This document shows positions 7,742-16,584 of a stretch of DNA of 32,850 nt, one piece after another; the stretch's first letter is position 1; each line of letters begins with the position of its first letter. The DNA comes from Demequinaceae bacterium (GTDB lineage: Bacteria > Actinomycetota > Actinomycetes > Actinomycetales > Demequinaceae), in the NCBI GenBank assembly GCA_017882825.1, contig JADGOS010000005.1, forward strand, positions 1 through 32,850, read 5' to 3'. A model generated the notes under the pieces. The model saw nothing but the letters and a program-made list of their open reading frames with translations. It did not search any database and was not told where the DNA came from. The position numbers were made by a program, and so were the translations under genes.

Positions 7742-8586
7742 GGCCTGCCTCCCTTGATCGTCGCGGGCATGTTGTCGATGAGCCTCGTCGCGCCGACCTT
7801 GGCCGCCACGGCGATGACTACATCTCCACGGTAGTCGTTTGGCACTACCTCGCACGACGCCGGATCGACCACGGCGAGGTAGTCGAGGACGACGCCGTCG
7901 GCCCTCGCCAGGACGTCGTAACCCGCGGCAAGGACGCCGTCGGGAGCGTCCCCGTGGTCGGCGCGCTCCACGCACGCAAGGAGCGCCTCGCTCAGCGCTA
8001 GGGCACGCTTGCGGTCGCCGCGGCCGAGGAACCGATTGCGGCTCGAGAGCGCGAGCCCGTCGGTCTCGCGCACCGTGGGGACCGCGACCACGTCAACCGG
8101 GATGTTGAAGTCGCGGCACATGCGACGGATCGCGATCAACTGCTGGGCGTCCTTCTGCCCAAAGAGCGCGACGTCGGAGTCCGCAAGGACGAGGAGTTTA
8201 AGCACCACCGTGAGCATCCCATCGAAGTGGCCGGGCCGGTGCGCGCCCTCGAGGACCTCGCCGATTCGGCCGGCGCTCACCGTGACCATGGGCTCACCGT
8301 CGGGGTAGAGGTCGCTCGCGTCCGGGGCGTAGACCAGGTCCACCCCCTCGCTCGCGAGGAGCGCGCAATCCGCATCGAGGGTGCGGGGGTAACGCTCAAG
8401 GTCAACGGGGTCGTTGAACTGCAGCGGGTTGACGAAGATCGTGACGAGGACCTGCTCCGCGAGTTCCCTCGCCTCCCGCACGAGCGCGAGGTGCCCCTCG
8501 TGGAGCGCACCCATCGTCATCACGACGGCCCGCGTGTCCGGCCTCTCGGCCAGCGCGAGGTCGGCGTAACTTCTGAGGACCCTCAT
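7738..8586 (-). CDS. panC: pantoate--beta-alanine ligase (pantothenate synthetase)
   Basis: Joins pantoate and beta-alanine with ATP to give pantothenate. Nucleotidyltransferase-type motifs are present: MGALHEGH (HIGH-like, residues 25-32), IFVNPLQF (pantoate site), GQKDAQQL near 145, and LALSSRN (KMSKS-like) near 180. Length (282) is normal. It overlaps the upstream DUF2520 gene by 4 bp and the downstream panD by 4 bp, so all three should be translated in series. PanD makes the beta-alanine that PanC consumes. Confidence 0.96.
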   Translation of the reverse strand: MRVLRSYADLALAERPDTRAVVMTMGALHEGHLALVREARELAEQVLVTIFVNPLQFNDPVDLERYPRTLDADCALLASEGVDLVYAPDASDLYPDGEPMVTVSAGRIGEVLEGAHRPGHFDGMLTVVLKLLVLADSDVALFGQKDAQQLIAIRRMCRDFNIPVDVVAVPTVRETDGLALSSRNRFLGRGDRKRALALSEALLACVERADHGDAPDGVLAAGYDVLARADGVVLDYLAVVDPASCEVVPNDYRGDVVIAVAAKVGATRLIDNMPATIKGGRP

Positions 8587-9464
8587 CGCTCCGCCTCGAG
8601 AACACCGACGAGTCCCGCAAACTGCGCCGCGTCTATTCGTCCCGCCTCCAGCGCGATCTCCGCCGTCGCGCGCGCGAGGGCCCGGTAGGTCGCGAGGGTG
8701 CCCGGGTGCGACCGGAGCGCGACGAGGTGCGCCGAGACCGTGCCGACGTCGCCCCGGACGACGGGCCCCGTCAAGCTCGTCGCGGCGCCGGGCGCCTCCG
8801 AGAGCGCCCCGTCGATCGACGCGCGCACCAGGGGCCCGAGGAGCCTTCCGGGGTCCTCCACGCCAGCCGCGCGGAGCGCATCCATCGCCTGCGTGACAAG
8901 GGCGACCACGTGGTTCGCGCCGTGCACGACCCCCGCGTGATACAGCGCGCGGTCCTCGTCGGCGACCACGACGGGCTCGCCACCTAACTCGACGACCAGC
9001 GCCATCGCGATGGGCAGGACCGGCGCAGGCGCCGTGACAGCGAAGACCGCCTCGCGAATGCGCGCAAGGTCCATCGAGGTTCCCGTAAAGGTCATAGCCG
9101 GGTGGATCGCGAGCGCCGTGACGCCGAGGAGCGCGGCCGGTTCGAGGACCGCCAGGCCGTGCAGCCCCGACGTGTGGACCGCGATCTGCCCCGGCCGCCA
9201 GGCCCCAACCGACGCGAGGCCCGCGACCACGGTGGCGAGGGCGTCGTCGGGAACGGTGAGGAGGACGAGGTCGGCGGCGCGGACCACCGCCTCGGGATCG
9301 AGCCGTGGCGTTCCCGGCAGGAGGGCGTCGATGCGAGTGGCGCTCGACTCCGAGATGCCCGAGGCACCGACGACGCGGTGCTCCGCGAGCCGAAGCGCCG
9401 CCCCGAGGACGGCGCCGACCCGACCCCCGCCAACGACCCCGACGTCGAGGCGCCCCGGCCTCAC
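8583..9464 (-). CDS. Rossmann-like/DUF2520 oxidoreductase, candidate ketopantoate reductase
   Basis: A 293-residue protein with an N-terminal NAD(P)-binding fold (VGVVGGGRVGAVLGAAL at residues 8-24; LLTVPDDAL near 88) and a C-terminal helical DUF2520 domain (HPAMTFTG near 140, DEDRALYHAGVVHGANHVVAL near 190, LTGPVVRGD near 247). Proteins of this type are NAD(P)H-dependent reductases. As I recall, the PanG ketopantoate reductase described in Francisella has a similar architecture. Direct coupling to panC (4-bp overlap) and the absence of any panE in the window make ketopantoate reduction the best guess, though unproven. The GTG start at 9464 abuts a 17-bp repeat array. Confidence 0.85.
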   Translation of the reverse strand: MRPGRLDVGVVGGGRVGAVLGAALRLAEHRVVGASGISESSATRIDALLPGTPRLDPEAVVRAADLVLLTVPDDALATVVAGLASVGAWRPGQIAVHTSGLHGLAVLEPAALLGVTALAIHPAMTFTGTSMDLARIREAVFAVTAPAPVLPIAMALVVELGGEPVVVADEDRALYHAGVVHGANHVVALVTQAMDALRAAGVEDPGRLLGPLVRASIDGALSEAPGAATSLTGPVVRGDVGTVSAHLVALRSHPGTLATYRALARATAEIALEAGRIDAAQFAGLVGVLEAER

Positions 9465-9532
9465 CGCTGCCCTGATTTCATCGCTGCACCGGTTTCATTG
9501 CTGCACCGGTTTCATTGCTGCACCGTCGCCAT
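9465..9532. repeat. 17-bp tandem repeats spanning the end of the PH-domain gene
   Basis: Four imperfect 17-bp units, beginning at 9465, 9482, 9499 and 9516, lie between the DUF2520 start codon and the end of the PH-domain gene. The two central units are nearly identical (GCTGCACCGGTTTCAT core) and the outer two diverge. The stop codon of the PH-domain gene lies in the third unit. Read on the minus strand, each unit repeats a GCAGCRRTGA-like string, so the gene's last codons and stop context have been duplicated into the gap. Confidence 0.85.
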
Positions 9533-11122
9533 CCACTGCTCGGGGCTCTGCCTGCCTCGCGCCTCGCGCGCCCTGTCCGCCTGGGCGTCCACCAGCGCAA
9601 CAGCGTCCGCGAGGCCAAGGTGGCGCGCGACGGGGCTGATGGAACCCTTGGTCGAATGGACCTCGACGGTCGCCAGGGACAAGAGACGCTGGAGGGGGCC
9701 CTGACGGATCGACAGTGACTGGGTCTTCTCGTGGGGCACGACGGTCAGGTGGCGAGCGAAGAGCCCATGCCGGATGAGTAGCGCTCGGCCCGTCGCGAGC
9801 ACGCCGCGCCGACGCCACTGCCAGGGATCGACGAGCCACGCGCGCCGGGGCGTCGCGGTGAACCCGTTGTCCGCCCCCACTCCCGAGAGGGCCGCCGACA
9901 CCGTACCGGCCGGGTCGGGATCACCGAGGTCGGGGAGCACCAGCCACAGAGCGTATAGGGCGTCGCGCCGCGGGCCGACGGGAAGGAGCGTCGTCTCGGC
10001 CTGCTCCTCGTCTTGGTAACCCGCGACGTTGATGGTGATGCGCCACCAATCGAAGTGCCGCCACGGGAGGGGCTGGTGCAGCTGGACCGCCTGCACCCTA
10101 CCGGGAGGTACGGTCTGGCGGCGCGTGTCGAGCAGTCCATGTTGCAGCCGAATGCCGTCGGCGGAAATCGCCGCTGTGAAGCCGAAGCCGGAGGAGAAGC
10201 GGGCCCACCCGATCGCGAAGAACGCGAACAGGCCAGAGATCACGCCGTAGGCGCTGCCGCCGAAGAAGCCCGCAATGCCCCCGCCGCCAGAGACCGCGTC
10301 TCCGGCGACCTTCTCGACCGCGACCGCGCCCAGCACGACGACGACCACGATGGCGATCACGACGAAGCCGACGATCATGAGCGTCCACCACGAGGCCACG
10401 ATCGACCCGAGGAGTCGCCCGGGAGGCACGGCGTAGACCTCGCGCTGGGGCGCCGCGACGACGGGCGCGCGCCGCACGGGTTGTTGCAGCACGGGCGCCT
10501 CCAGCACGGGCGCCTGCGACACGGGCGCCTGCGACACGGGAGCCAGCGACACGGGAGCGTCAAGCCGCTCGCCGGAAGGCGCGAGACCCGCGTGCTCGAG
10601 CGAGGACGCCGTCGCGGCCGGCACGCCTGCGTGCGCGCGCCCGACCCCCGCCGCAAGGGCGACGATCTCGTTGCGCAGGGCCTCCGCGTCGTCCAGGCGC
10701 AAGTACTGGAGGCGGACGCTAGACGCCTTGCCTCCAGCGACATCGATCTTCACCTCGGCGAACCCGAACACCCTCGCCAGAAGCGGCTGAACCACGTCCA
10801 CCGCCTGGAGGCGGTCGAGCCTCGCCTGCCGGTACTGCCGAAAGAGAATGCCCTTGCGCTGGTGAACCGCATCGTCGTCCACGCGGAACTGGTTCATCCA
10901 CCACTCGCCGAAGGCGATCGCCAATGCCACCACGATGGCGATCATGATCCCGGCGAGGGGAACCCATGCCGGCGCACTCTTCGCCGCGAACAGGCCTCCC
11001 TGGCCGCCCTGCGCCAGGGCGATGGCGACGAAGACCCCCACGACCTTTCCGCCCAACAGGAGGGGCGTCACGATGTGCAGGCGCGTCCACTCCTCCCGAG
11101 GCGCGAACGGGTGGGACGTCAC
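9512..11122 (-). CDS. PH-domain (DUF304/YdbT-like) membrane protein
   Basis: A 536-residue membrane protein with repeated bacterial PH-like (bPH2/DUF304) segments. Two N-terminal membrane helices (about 20-40 and 50-70) are followed by a PH-like domain (RQYRQARLDRLQAVDVVQPL). A Pro/Ala/Val pentapeptide-repeat linker lies near residues 188-212. Two more helix pairs (about 240-270 and 285-310) precede further PH-like segments (VPPGRVQAVQLHQPLPWR; VVPHEKTQSLSIRQGPLQR). YdbS/YdbT proteins come as such small-plus-large pairs. YdbST is reported in Bacillus to affect resistance to the bacteriocin amylocyclicin, but the molecular role is not settled. The start overlaps the small PH gene by 4 bp. Confidence 0.85.
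   Translation of the reverse strand: MTSHPFAPREEWTRLHIVTPLLLGGKVVGVFVAIALAQGGQGGLFAAKSAPAWVPLAGIMIAIVVALAIAFGEWWMNQFRVDDDAVHQRKGILFRQYRQARLDRLQAVDVVQPLLARVFGFAEVKIDVAGGKASSVRLQYLRLDDAEALRNEIVALAAGVGRAHAGVPAATASSLEHAGLAPSGERLDAPVSLAPVSQAPVSQAPVLEAPVLQQPVRRAPVVAAPQREVYAVPPGRLLGSIVASWWTLMIVGFVVIAIVVVVVLGAVAVEKVAGDAVSGGGGIAGFFGGSAYGVISGLFAFFAIGWARFSSGFGFTAAISADGIRLQHGLLDTRRQTVPPGRVQAVQLHQPLPWRHFDWWRITINVAGYQDEEQAETTLLPVGPRRDALYALWLVLPDLGDPDPAGTVSAALSGVGADNGFTATPRRAWLVDPWQWRRRGVLATGRALLIRHGLFARHLTVVPHEKTQSLSIRQGPLQRLLSLATVEVHSTKGSISPVARHLGLADAVALVDAQADRAREARGRQSPEQWMATVQQ
10486..10560 (-). repeat. five 15-bp in-frame repeats encoding a pentapeptide linker
   Basis: Five contiguous 15-bp units (consensus GCGACACGGGCGCCT) code for repeats of the type APVSQ/APVLE in the PH-domain protein. 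They form a flexible Pro/Ala-rich linker between the first PH-like domain and the next membrane segment. Copy number is likely to vary between strains. Confidence 0.85.
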
Positions 11123-11598
11123 AGGCCCGCCAAACGCGCCTCGCCGCGGGCCGTCAGCCGATCCCGCAAGCGCGCGGCCTCCTCTGTGAGAACCCCCGAC
11201 AGGTGGGCGTCGGTCCCCGGAGAGGCCGTGTGGAGCTGGACCCTCGCGAGAGAGAATGCCCGCGCCACGGGTCCGGCGTTCACCTCGACGTACTGCATGC
11301 GACCGTAGGGAACGACGGTCACGCGCCGGAAGATGCGGCCGCGCTTGACCATCAGGTCATCCTGACGCTCGACCCACCCGTGCGCCGTGACCTGGCGAAT
11401 CACCACCCACGCCCACCACGCGACGACGGCGAGGCCACAACCGACCGAGGCCGCCGGATGCGCGCCAAGGAGCCACGCCGCGGCGCCGACGGCCGCTCCG
11501 AGAACGGCAACGGGAACGATGCCGATAAGGAGGCGCGCGGCGATCAAACGTCGCGACGCGTAGGTCCACGTGACACCCGCAGGATCAAACCAAGACAT
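11119..11598 (-). CDS. small PH-domain (YdbS-like) membrane protein
   Basis: A 159-residue protein with two membrane helices near residues 18-45 and 50-75 (IAARLLIGIVPVAVLGAAV and the following segment), then one PH-like/DUF304 domain (VTVVPYGRMQYVEVNAGP, followed by VQLHTASPGTDAHLSGV). This VPYxRMQ...G motif is typical of YdbS-type proteins. It starts 12 bp after the DUF3180 gene and its stop overlaps the larger PH protein by 4 bp, so the two are made together and probably interact. The function is unknown. The link to the folate cluster is positional and recurs in related actinobacteria as I remember it. Confidence 0.85.
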   Translation of the reverse strand: MSWFDPAGVTWTYASRRLIAARLLIGIVPVAVLGAAVGAAAWLLGAHPAASVGCGLAVVAWWAWVVIRQVTAHGWVERQDDLMVKRGRIFRRVTVVPYGRMQYVEVNAGPVARAFSLARVQLHTASPGTDAHLSGVLTEEAARLRDRLTARGEARLAGL

Positions 11599-11610
11599 GG
11601 CGCTAGTCTG

Positions 11611-12096
11611 TCACCCCGGAGCAATTCCGGCCGTCGAACCGGACGGCTTCGGTGGCTTGTCATCGCCGCCCGCGGCGCACCAGTGCTCCGCGAGCCACCC
11701 TGCGGCGCATAGGAGGGCGGCGGCCGCCATCGCGATGAGCGCCGCGATGATGACCTCGCGCCGGGGCGGATGCGACCAGTCTGGCAGGAGCGCAACGGCG
11801 TAGCCGAGGTATGCCCCGGCGAGCGCCGCCCCGGCGTAGGCGGAGGCCTGAGCGAACATCGCCGTGCGCGCGGCCTGAAGGGGGTCAAGGCTGGGACGCT
11901 TGCCGTCGACGAATTGCTTCACCCTCCAGCCGAGCCGAAGCGCGAGAGCGCCCGCCACGAGAAGCACCGGCGGCACGGTCCAGGGCACGGGCGCGGGCGA
12001 GGAGCCGGATCGAAGAATCTGCGTCGCCACGAGCCACCCGATGACCGAGACGGCCGCGGCAACGAACGTGACGCGCCGCCAGGTGAGGCGCGCCAC
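11611..12096 (-). CDS. DUF3180 family membrane protein
   Basis: A small membrane protein of 161 residues with four predicted helices (about residues 8-28, 38-57, 80-100 and 110-132) and a Lys/Pro-rich cytosolic tail. It matches the DUF3180 proteins that follow folK in many actinobacteria, and no biochemical role is known to me. I chose the GTG at 12096, which follows the folBK stop by 2 nt and begins right at the first conserved segment (RLTWRR then a helix). The longer ORF to 12189 adds only low-complexity Ala/Arg sequence encoded opposite the folK tail. Neither start has a good Shine-Dalgarno, so reinitiation after folBK is the likely mode. Confidence 0.8.
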   Translation of the reverse strand: MARLTWRRVTFVAAAVSVIGWLVATQILRSGSSPAPVPWTVPPVLLVAGALALRLGWRVKQFVDGKRPSLDPLQAARTAMFAQASAYAGAALAGAYLGYAVALLPDWSHPPRREVIIAALIAMAAAALLCAAGWLAEHWCAAGGDDKPPKPSGSTAGIAPG

Positions 12097-12098
12097 CG

Positions 12099-13214
12099 CT
12101 ATCCCGTTGGCGGCAAGGGCGGAGGCGGCACGGGCGGAGGCGGCGGCGCGCCAGCGGCGCGCGACCGGATCGTCGCGATCGGATCCCACGGGCTCGCGAC
12201 GACCATCGTTCCCGCAGCGTCCGGCGCCAGGACGGCGAGTTCGACGACCCTTCCTCCTCGGGTGGGATTGCGGCCGGGGCCCGCGAGAAGCACGGCATCC
12301 GGCTCAAGGGCCCCCCACGGGGTAAGCACGAACGAACGCTCGTGGGCTCGCGGGTGCGGAATGACCAGGTCGTCGGCGGCGGCGACGACGTCGTCGTAGG
12401 TGATGATGTCAAGGTCCAGGGTGCGGGGCCCGTTGATGGCGGCGTGCTCGCGCCCGTGGACCATCTCGATCCCCTGCGCGACGTGAAGGAGGGAGCGCGC
12501 CGACAGGGTGGTCTCGATCCGTACGACCGCGTTGAGGAAGTCCGCTTGGTCGGGCCCGCCCACGGGCTTGGTGGCGAGCAAGGGGGACACCGCGACGATG
12601 CGGATGCCCGCCACTCGGTCGAGGTCCTCTATCGCGCGCGCCAGCGTGAATTCGATGTCGCCGACGTTGCCCCCCAGCGCGATGAGAGCGGGAACGGCCG
12701 CGCCGGGGCGTTCATCGAGCTCATCCTTGGGTTCCGGGACCGCCCCGGGCGCCTGCGGGTCGTCGGCAAGGCCGGCCGCCGATCCGATGCGCTTGTCCGC
12801 CCACAGGTCGCCGCCGCGCACGTCGCGTCGAATCACCACGTAGGCGTCCGCCACGGGAACCCCGATCGGTGCCTCGGGCTTGTGAACAATCACGTCGACC
12901 GCATACACCGTGTCGATCTCCAGCACCGCGAACGCAATGCGCTCCGCGAGCGTCTCGATCAAATCGACATGATCTCCCGCAAGGTGGCCGACGGCGAGCG
13001 CAGCGACCTTCGCATAGTTCACGGTCTTGCTCAGTTCGTCCTCGCGCCCCGCGAGTCGCGTGTCGAGGTGCGCGATCACGTCGGCGACGAACGGCTGGCC
13101 CTGTTCCCGCTCGGAGGGCGCCACGCCGTGACGCCCGACGGCCGTGATCCCCTCGACCACGACCGTGTCGAGTTGGACGCCATTCCTGAAATAGGGCGAG
13201 ACAGTAATGGTCAT
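12099..13214 (-). CDS. folBK: fused dihydroneopterin aldolase / HPPK (FolB-FolK)
   Basis: A bifunctional folate enzyme. Residues 1-125 are FolB: TAVGRHGV, a conserved Lys/Tyr stretch KTVNYAKVA, ETLAERIA and VIVHKPEAPIGVP. It cleaves dihydroneopterin to 6-hydroxymethyl-dihydropterin. Residues about 175-330 are FolK: ALGGNVGD, FLNAVVRIET, NGPRTLDLDIITYDD and PHPRAHERSFVL. It pyrophosphorylates that product using ATP. A 45-residue acidic/Pro linker joins the domains. The protein ends in an unusual polyproline run (APPPPPVPPPPLPPTG). The start is the ATG at 13214 with GGAGG 8 nt upstream, 4 nt after the folP stop, not the ORF-track start inside folP. Confidence 0.95.
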   Translation of the reverse strand: MTITVSPYFRNGVQLDTVVVEGITAVGRHGVAPSEREQGQPFVADVIAHLDTRLAGREDELSKTVNYAKVAALAVGHLAGDHVDLIETLAERIAFAVLEIDTVYAVDVIVHKPEAPIGVPVADAYVVIRRDVRGGDLWADKRIGSAAGLADDPQAPGAVPEPKDELDERPGAAVPALIALGGNVGDIEFTLARAIEDLDRVAGIRIVAVSPLLATKPVGGPDQADFLNAVVRIETTLSARSLLHVAQGIEMVHGREHAAINGPRTLDLDIITYDDVVAAADDLVIPHPRAHERSFVLTPWGALEPDAVLLAGPGRNPTRGGRVVELAVLAPDAAGTMVVASPWDPIATIRSRAAGAPPPPPVPPPPLPPTG

Positions 13215-13218
13215 GTCC

Positions 13219-14040
13219 TCATCCTCCCCCGCGTCGGGCACCGTGCCAAGCAGACACCACGCCAAGTGCGTCACGTGCCGCCCTGGCGTCGTGCACCCGA
13301 ACGGCCCACGCCCCGGCGTCAGCAGCGAGCGTTGTCACCGCCGTCGTCGCGTCGTCACGGGCGAGCGGACCGTCGTCGCGGGTGATCACCCCGCCCAAGA
13401 AGCGCTTCCGGGACGCGCCCACGGCGACGCGATGCCCGAGACTTATGAGGGCGTCCAGGTTCGCGAGCAGCGGCCAGTTGTTCTGGCCGACCTTGGAGAA
13501 GCCAAGGCCGGGGTCGAGGATGATTCGCGCGGGGTCGATCCCCGCCGCAGTCAGCGCGGCGACCCGTGCCTCGAGTTCGCCCCTGACCTCGGCCACGACG
13601 TCGCCGTAGGCGTCGAGGTCGTCCATGCGGTCCGAGTGCGCCCGCCAGTGCATCGCAATGTAGTCCACCCCAGTCGCGGCGATCACGCTCGCCATTGCGG
13701 AATCCGCCAGCCCGCCCGAAACGTCGTTGACGAGGCCCGCGCCTACCTCGATCGCGGCGGCCGCAGTCTCCGCGCGAGTGGTGTCAACGCTCACGCGGAT
13801 GCCCTCGGATACCAGAGCCGCGACCACGGGACGGATCCGCTGGCGCTCCACGGCTGGCTCGACGCGCTCGGCACCCGGCCGGGTCGACTCGCCGCCAACG
13901 TCAACGATGTCGGCGCCGTCGTCGCGTAGCTGGAGGCCCCACGCGATCGCGTCGTCCACCGCCTCGAACCGCCCGCCGTCCGAGAAGGAGTCGGGGGTGA
14001 CGTTGAGGACGCCGATCACGAGGCAGCGGGGGTCGGGCAT
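13219..14040 (-). CDS. folP: dihydropteroate synthase
   Basis: Condenses 6-hydroxymethyl-dihydropterin pyrophosphate with p-aminobenzoate. It is the sulfonamide target in the folate pathway. A TIM-barrel family signature is complete: GVLNVTPDSFSDGG at residues 9-22, DVGGESTRPGAE near 50, DTTRAE near 85, NDVSGG near 105 and DPGLGFSK near 190. The ATG at 14040 (MPDPRCLVIG) gives a normal 273 residues and follows the folE stop by 5 nt with AGGGG upstream. The ORF-track extension to 14385 is folE shadow sequence. Confidence 0.96.
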   Translation of the reverse strand: MPDPRCLVIGVLNVTPDSFSDGGRFEAVDDAIAWGLQLRDDGADIVDVGGESTRPGAERVEPAVERQRIRPVVAALVSEGIRVSVDTTRAETAAAAIEVGAGLVNDVSGGLADSAMASVIAATGVDYIAMHWRAHSDRMDDLDAYGDVVAEVRGELEARVAALTAAGIDPARIILDPGLGFSKVGQNNWPLLANLDALISLGHRVAVGASRKRFLGGVITRDDGPLARDDATTAVTTLAADAGAWAVRVHDARAARDALGVVSAWHGARRGGG

Positions 14041-14045
14041 CGCCC

Positions 14046-14639
14046 CTACCGACCGACGATGAGGCTCATCGCCTCTGCCCTGGTCGCGGCGTCTCGCATC
14101 ACGCCTCGGACGGCGGAGGTGACCGTTCGCGCCCCGGGCTTGCGGACGCCACGCATGGACATGCAGAGGTGCTCGCACTCGAGAACGACGATCACGCCGC
14201 GGGCGCCGACGTGCTCGACGAGCGCGTCCGCGATCTGGCTCGCTAGCCGCTCCTGAACCTGTGGGCGGCGAGCGTAGACATCCACCAGGCGAGCCAGTTT
14301 GCTCAGTCCGGTGATGCGTCCGTGCTCGCCGGGGATGTACGCGACGTGGGCGACGCCGTGGAAGGGCAGGAGGTGATGCTCGCAAATCGAATAGACCTCG
14401 ATGTCCTTGACAAGGATCATCTCGTGGTGGCCGAGGTCGAACACGGCGGAGACGGTGTCGGCCGGGTCCTGCGCGAGGCCGGCGAAGAGTTCGTCGTACG
14501 AGCGCGCGACGCGGCCGGGGGTCTCCCTCAGGCCTTCACGATCGGGGTCCTCGCCTATGGCAATCAGGATTTCCCGAACCGCCGCCTCGATGCGCGGCCG
14601 ATCCACCGAACCGCGCTCTCCGTCGTCCACAGGAGCCAC
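14046..14639 (-). CDS. folE: GTP cyclohydrolase I
   Basis: Opens GTP to dihydroneopterin triphosphate, the first step of folate synthesis. Zinc and active-site motifs are visible: [11 protein letters not shown] with Cys and His ligands near residue 84, and the second Cys in [13 protein letters not shown] near 155. [14 protein letters not shown] is the usual family segment. Length 197 is typical. The start is a GTG one base after the ftsH stop, implying coupled translation. A second GTG three codons in is a near alternative. The decameric cytoplasmic enzyme feeds FolB through a dephosphorylation step not encoded here. Confidence 0.96.
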   Translation of the reverse strand: MAPVDDGERGSVDRPRIEAAVREILIAIGEDPDREGLRETPGRVARSYDELFAGLAQDPADTVSAVFDLGHHEMILVKDIEVYSICEHHLLPFHGVAHVAYIPGEHGRITGLSKLARLVDVYARRPQVQERLASQIADALVEHVGARGVIVVLECEHLCMSMRGVRKPGARTVTSAVRGVMRDAATRAEAMSLIVGR

Positions 14640-14640
14640 C

Positions 14641-16524
14641 CTAAGCCCGCTTGGGCCGAATCGCCTTGGGGTGCCCGGAATCCCAGATCTTGCGTTCCGG
14701 CATCTTCTTGACGGCCTTGAATATCGAAACGAGGTCCTCCTGAAGCAGCGTCTCCTTCTCCAGGAGTTCGCTCGCGAGGGTGTCCAGAACCTTCTTGTTG
14801 GTGCGCAAGACGTCCGCGGCCTCGCGGGCCGCGCCGTCCATCAGCGCGCGAACCTCGGAGTCGATGACCGCGGCGAGTTCCTCCGAGTAGTCCCGGTTGT
14901 GGCCGATGTCCCGACCGAGGAAGACCTCGCCGGAGCCGCCCGAGAGGTGCACGGCGCCGACCTTCGCGCTCATGCCGAACTCGGTCACCATCTGGCGCGC
15001 GATCTCGGTGGCCTGCAAGATGTCGCTCGAGGCTCCGGTGGACGGGTCGCCGAAGATCAACTCCTCGGCCATGCGACCGCCCATGGAATAGGCGAGGTTG
15101 TCGAGCAGCTGGTTGCGTCCCTTCGAGTAGCGGTCCTCGGTCGGCATGACCATCGTGTACCCGAGCGCGCGGCCGCGCGGCAGGATCGTCACCTTGGTGA
15201 CCGGATCCGTGTGGAGCATCGCCGTCGCCACGAGCGCGTGGCCCGCCTCGTGGTATGCGGTCACGCTCTTGTCATGGTCGTTCATGACGCGCGTGCGCTT
15301 CTGGGGCCCGGCGACGACGCGGTCGATCGCCTCGTCGAGCGCCGACGAGTCGAGGAGCTTCTTGTCGCGACGCGCCGTAAGCAGGGCCGCCTCATTGAGC
15401 ACGTTGGCGAGGTCAGCTCCCGTGAACCCCGGGGTCCGCCGCGCGATTCCCTCCAGGTCGACGTCCGGCGAAATGGGCTTGCCCTTCGCGTGAACCTCAA
15501 GGATGCGGAGTCGGCCCTTGAGGTCGGGGGCGTCGACCGGAACCTGGCGGTCAAATCGACCGGGCCGCAGAAGCGCGGGGTCGAGGATGTCGGGCCGGTT
15601 CGTCGCCGCGATCAGAATGACGTTCGTCCTGACGTCGAAACCGTCCATCTCGACAAGCATCTGGTTGAGGGTCTGCTCCCGCTCGTCGTGACCGCCGCCT
15701 AGTCCCGCGCCGCGGTGGCGCCCAACGGCGTCGATTTCGTCCACAAAGATGATGGCGGGCGAGTTCTTCTTCGCCTGCTCGAACAGGTCGCGGACACGGC
15801 TCGCGCCAACCCCCACGAACATCTCGACGAAGTCCGAGCCCGAGATCGAGAAGAACGGCACGCCCGCCTCGCCCGCGACGGCGCGCGCCAGGAGGGTCTT
15901 GCCCGTTCCGGGTGCGCCGTAGAGGAGCACGCCCTTGGGGATCTTGGCGCCCACGGCCTGGAACTTCTCCGGGGTCTGAAGGAACTCCTGGATCTCGCGG
16001 AGCTCCTCGACAGCCTCGTCCACGCCGGCCACGTCGGCGAAGGTCACCGAGGGGGTGTCGGCGGTGACGAGTTTCGCGCGCGAGCGTCCGAAACTCATGA
16101 TCTTCCCGCCGCCGCCCTGCATGTTCGACATCAACATCCAGAACAGCCCGACCAGAAGCAGGATGGGGACGAAGGTGAAGAGGATCGTGCCCCAGATGCT
16201 GCTCTGCGGAACCTCGGCGTTGTATCCGCTCGGAGGGTCGGCCTTCTCGATCGCGGCGATGATCGCCGCGCCCTGCTGGGAAATGTAGAAGAACTGCACG
16301 CGCTTGCCGTATTCCGGATCCGCAACCTTGAGGGTCAGTTCGACCCTCTGGTCGCCGTCGACGATCTTGGCCTGGTCGACGTTCCCGGCCGCGAGAATCG
16401 CCAGGCCCTTGGAGGTGTCGATGCGGCTCACCTGGGGCGTGGAAAGCCCGAGGACGATCCAGGTCAGGACCGCACCGCCTATGATCCAGGGCGCAAAACT
16501 GCGCAGGAAGCGACGGGCGTTCAT
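14641..16524 (-). CDS. ftsH: ATP-dependent zinc metalloprotease FtsH
   Basis: A membrane-bound hexameric AAA+ protease for quality control. Order of parts: membrane helix 1 (residues 10-28), a short extracytoplasmic domain, helix 2 (about 112-130), an AAA domain with Walker A GAPGTGKT, pore loop near FVEMFVG, Walker [10 protein letters not shown], and a second-region [20 protein letters not shown]. The zinc site is HEAGH near residue 424. At 627 residues it lacks the long Gly/Pro tail seen in many actinobacterial FtsH proteins and ends soon after the protease domain with a basic [11 protein letters not shown]. The start is an ATG with GGAGG 4 nt upstream, 60 bp after hpt. Order hpt-ftsH-folE is the conserved actinobacterial one. 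Confidence 0.97.
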   Translation of the reverse strand: MNARRFLRSFAPWIIGGAVLTWIVLGLSTPQVSRIDTSKGLAILAAGNVDQAKIVDGDQRVELTLKVADPEYGKRVQFFYISQQGAAIIAAIEKADPPSGYNAEVPQSSIWGTILFTFVPILLLVGLFWMLMSNMQGGGGKIMSFGRSRAKLVTADTPSVTFADVAGVDEAVEELREIQEFLQTPEKFQAVGAKIPKGVLLYGAPGTGKTLLARAVAGEAGVPFFSISGSDFVEMFVGVGASRVRDLFEQAKKNSPAIIFVDEIDAVGRHRGAGLGGGHDEREQTLNQMLVEMDGFDVRTNVILIAATNRPDILDPALLRPGRFDRQVPVDAPDLKGRLRILEVHAKGKPISPDVDLEGIARRTPGFTGADLANVLNEAALLTARRDKKLLDSSALDEAIDRVVAGPQKRTRVMNDHDKSVTAYHEAGHALVATAMLHTDPVTKVTILPRGRALGYTMVMPTEDRYSKGRNQLLDNLAYSMGGRMAEELIFGDPSTGASSDILQATEIARQMVTEFGMSAKVGAVHLSGGSGEVFLGRDIGHNRDYSEELAAVIDSEVRALMDGAAREAADVLRTNKKVLDTLASELLEKETLLQEDLVSIFKAVKKMPERKIWDSGHPKAIRPKRA

Positions 16525-16584
16525 AGTGCCTCCGACTCTAACCTGTGATGTCCCAAGCGCCGGACGGATGCGCGCAGGGCGAAA

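Noticed and set aside
7742-7975. N-terminal extension of panD in the ORF track
   Set aside because: It is Arg/Gly-rich shadow of panC. The conserved PanD start and ATGA coupling set the start at 7741.
14041-14385. N-terminal extension of folP in the ORF track
   Set aside because: It is shadow of folE. The FolP fold starts at the ATG at 14040.
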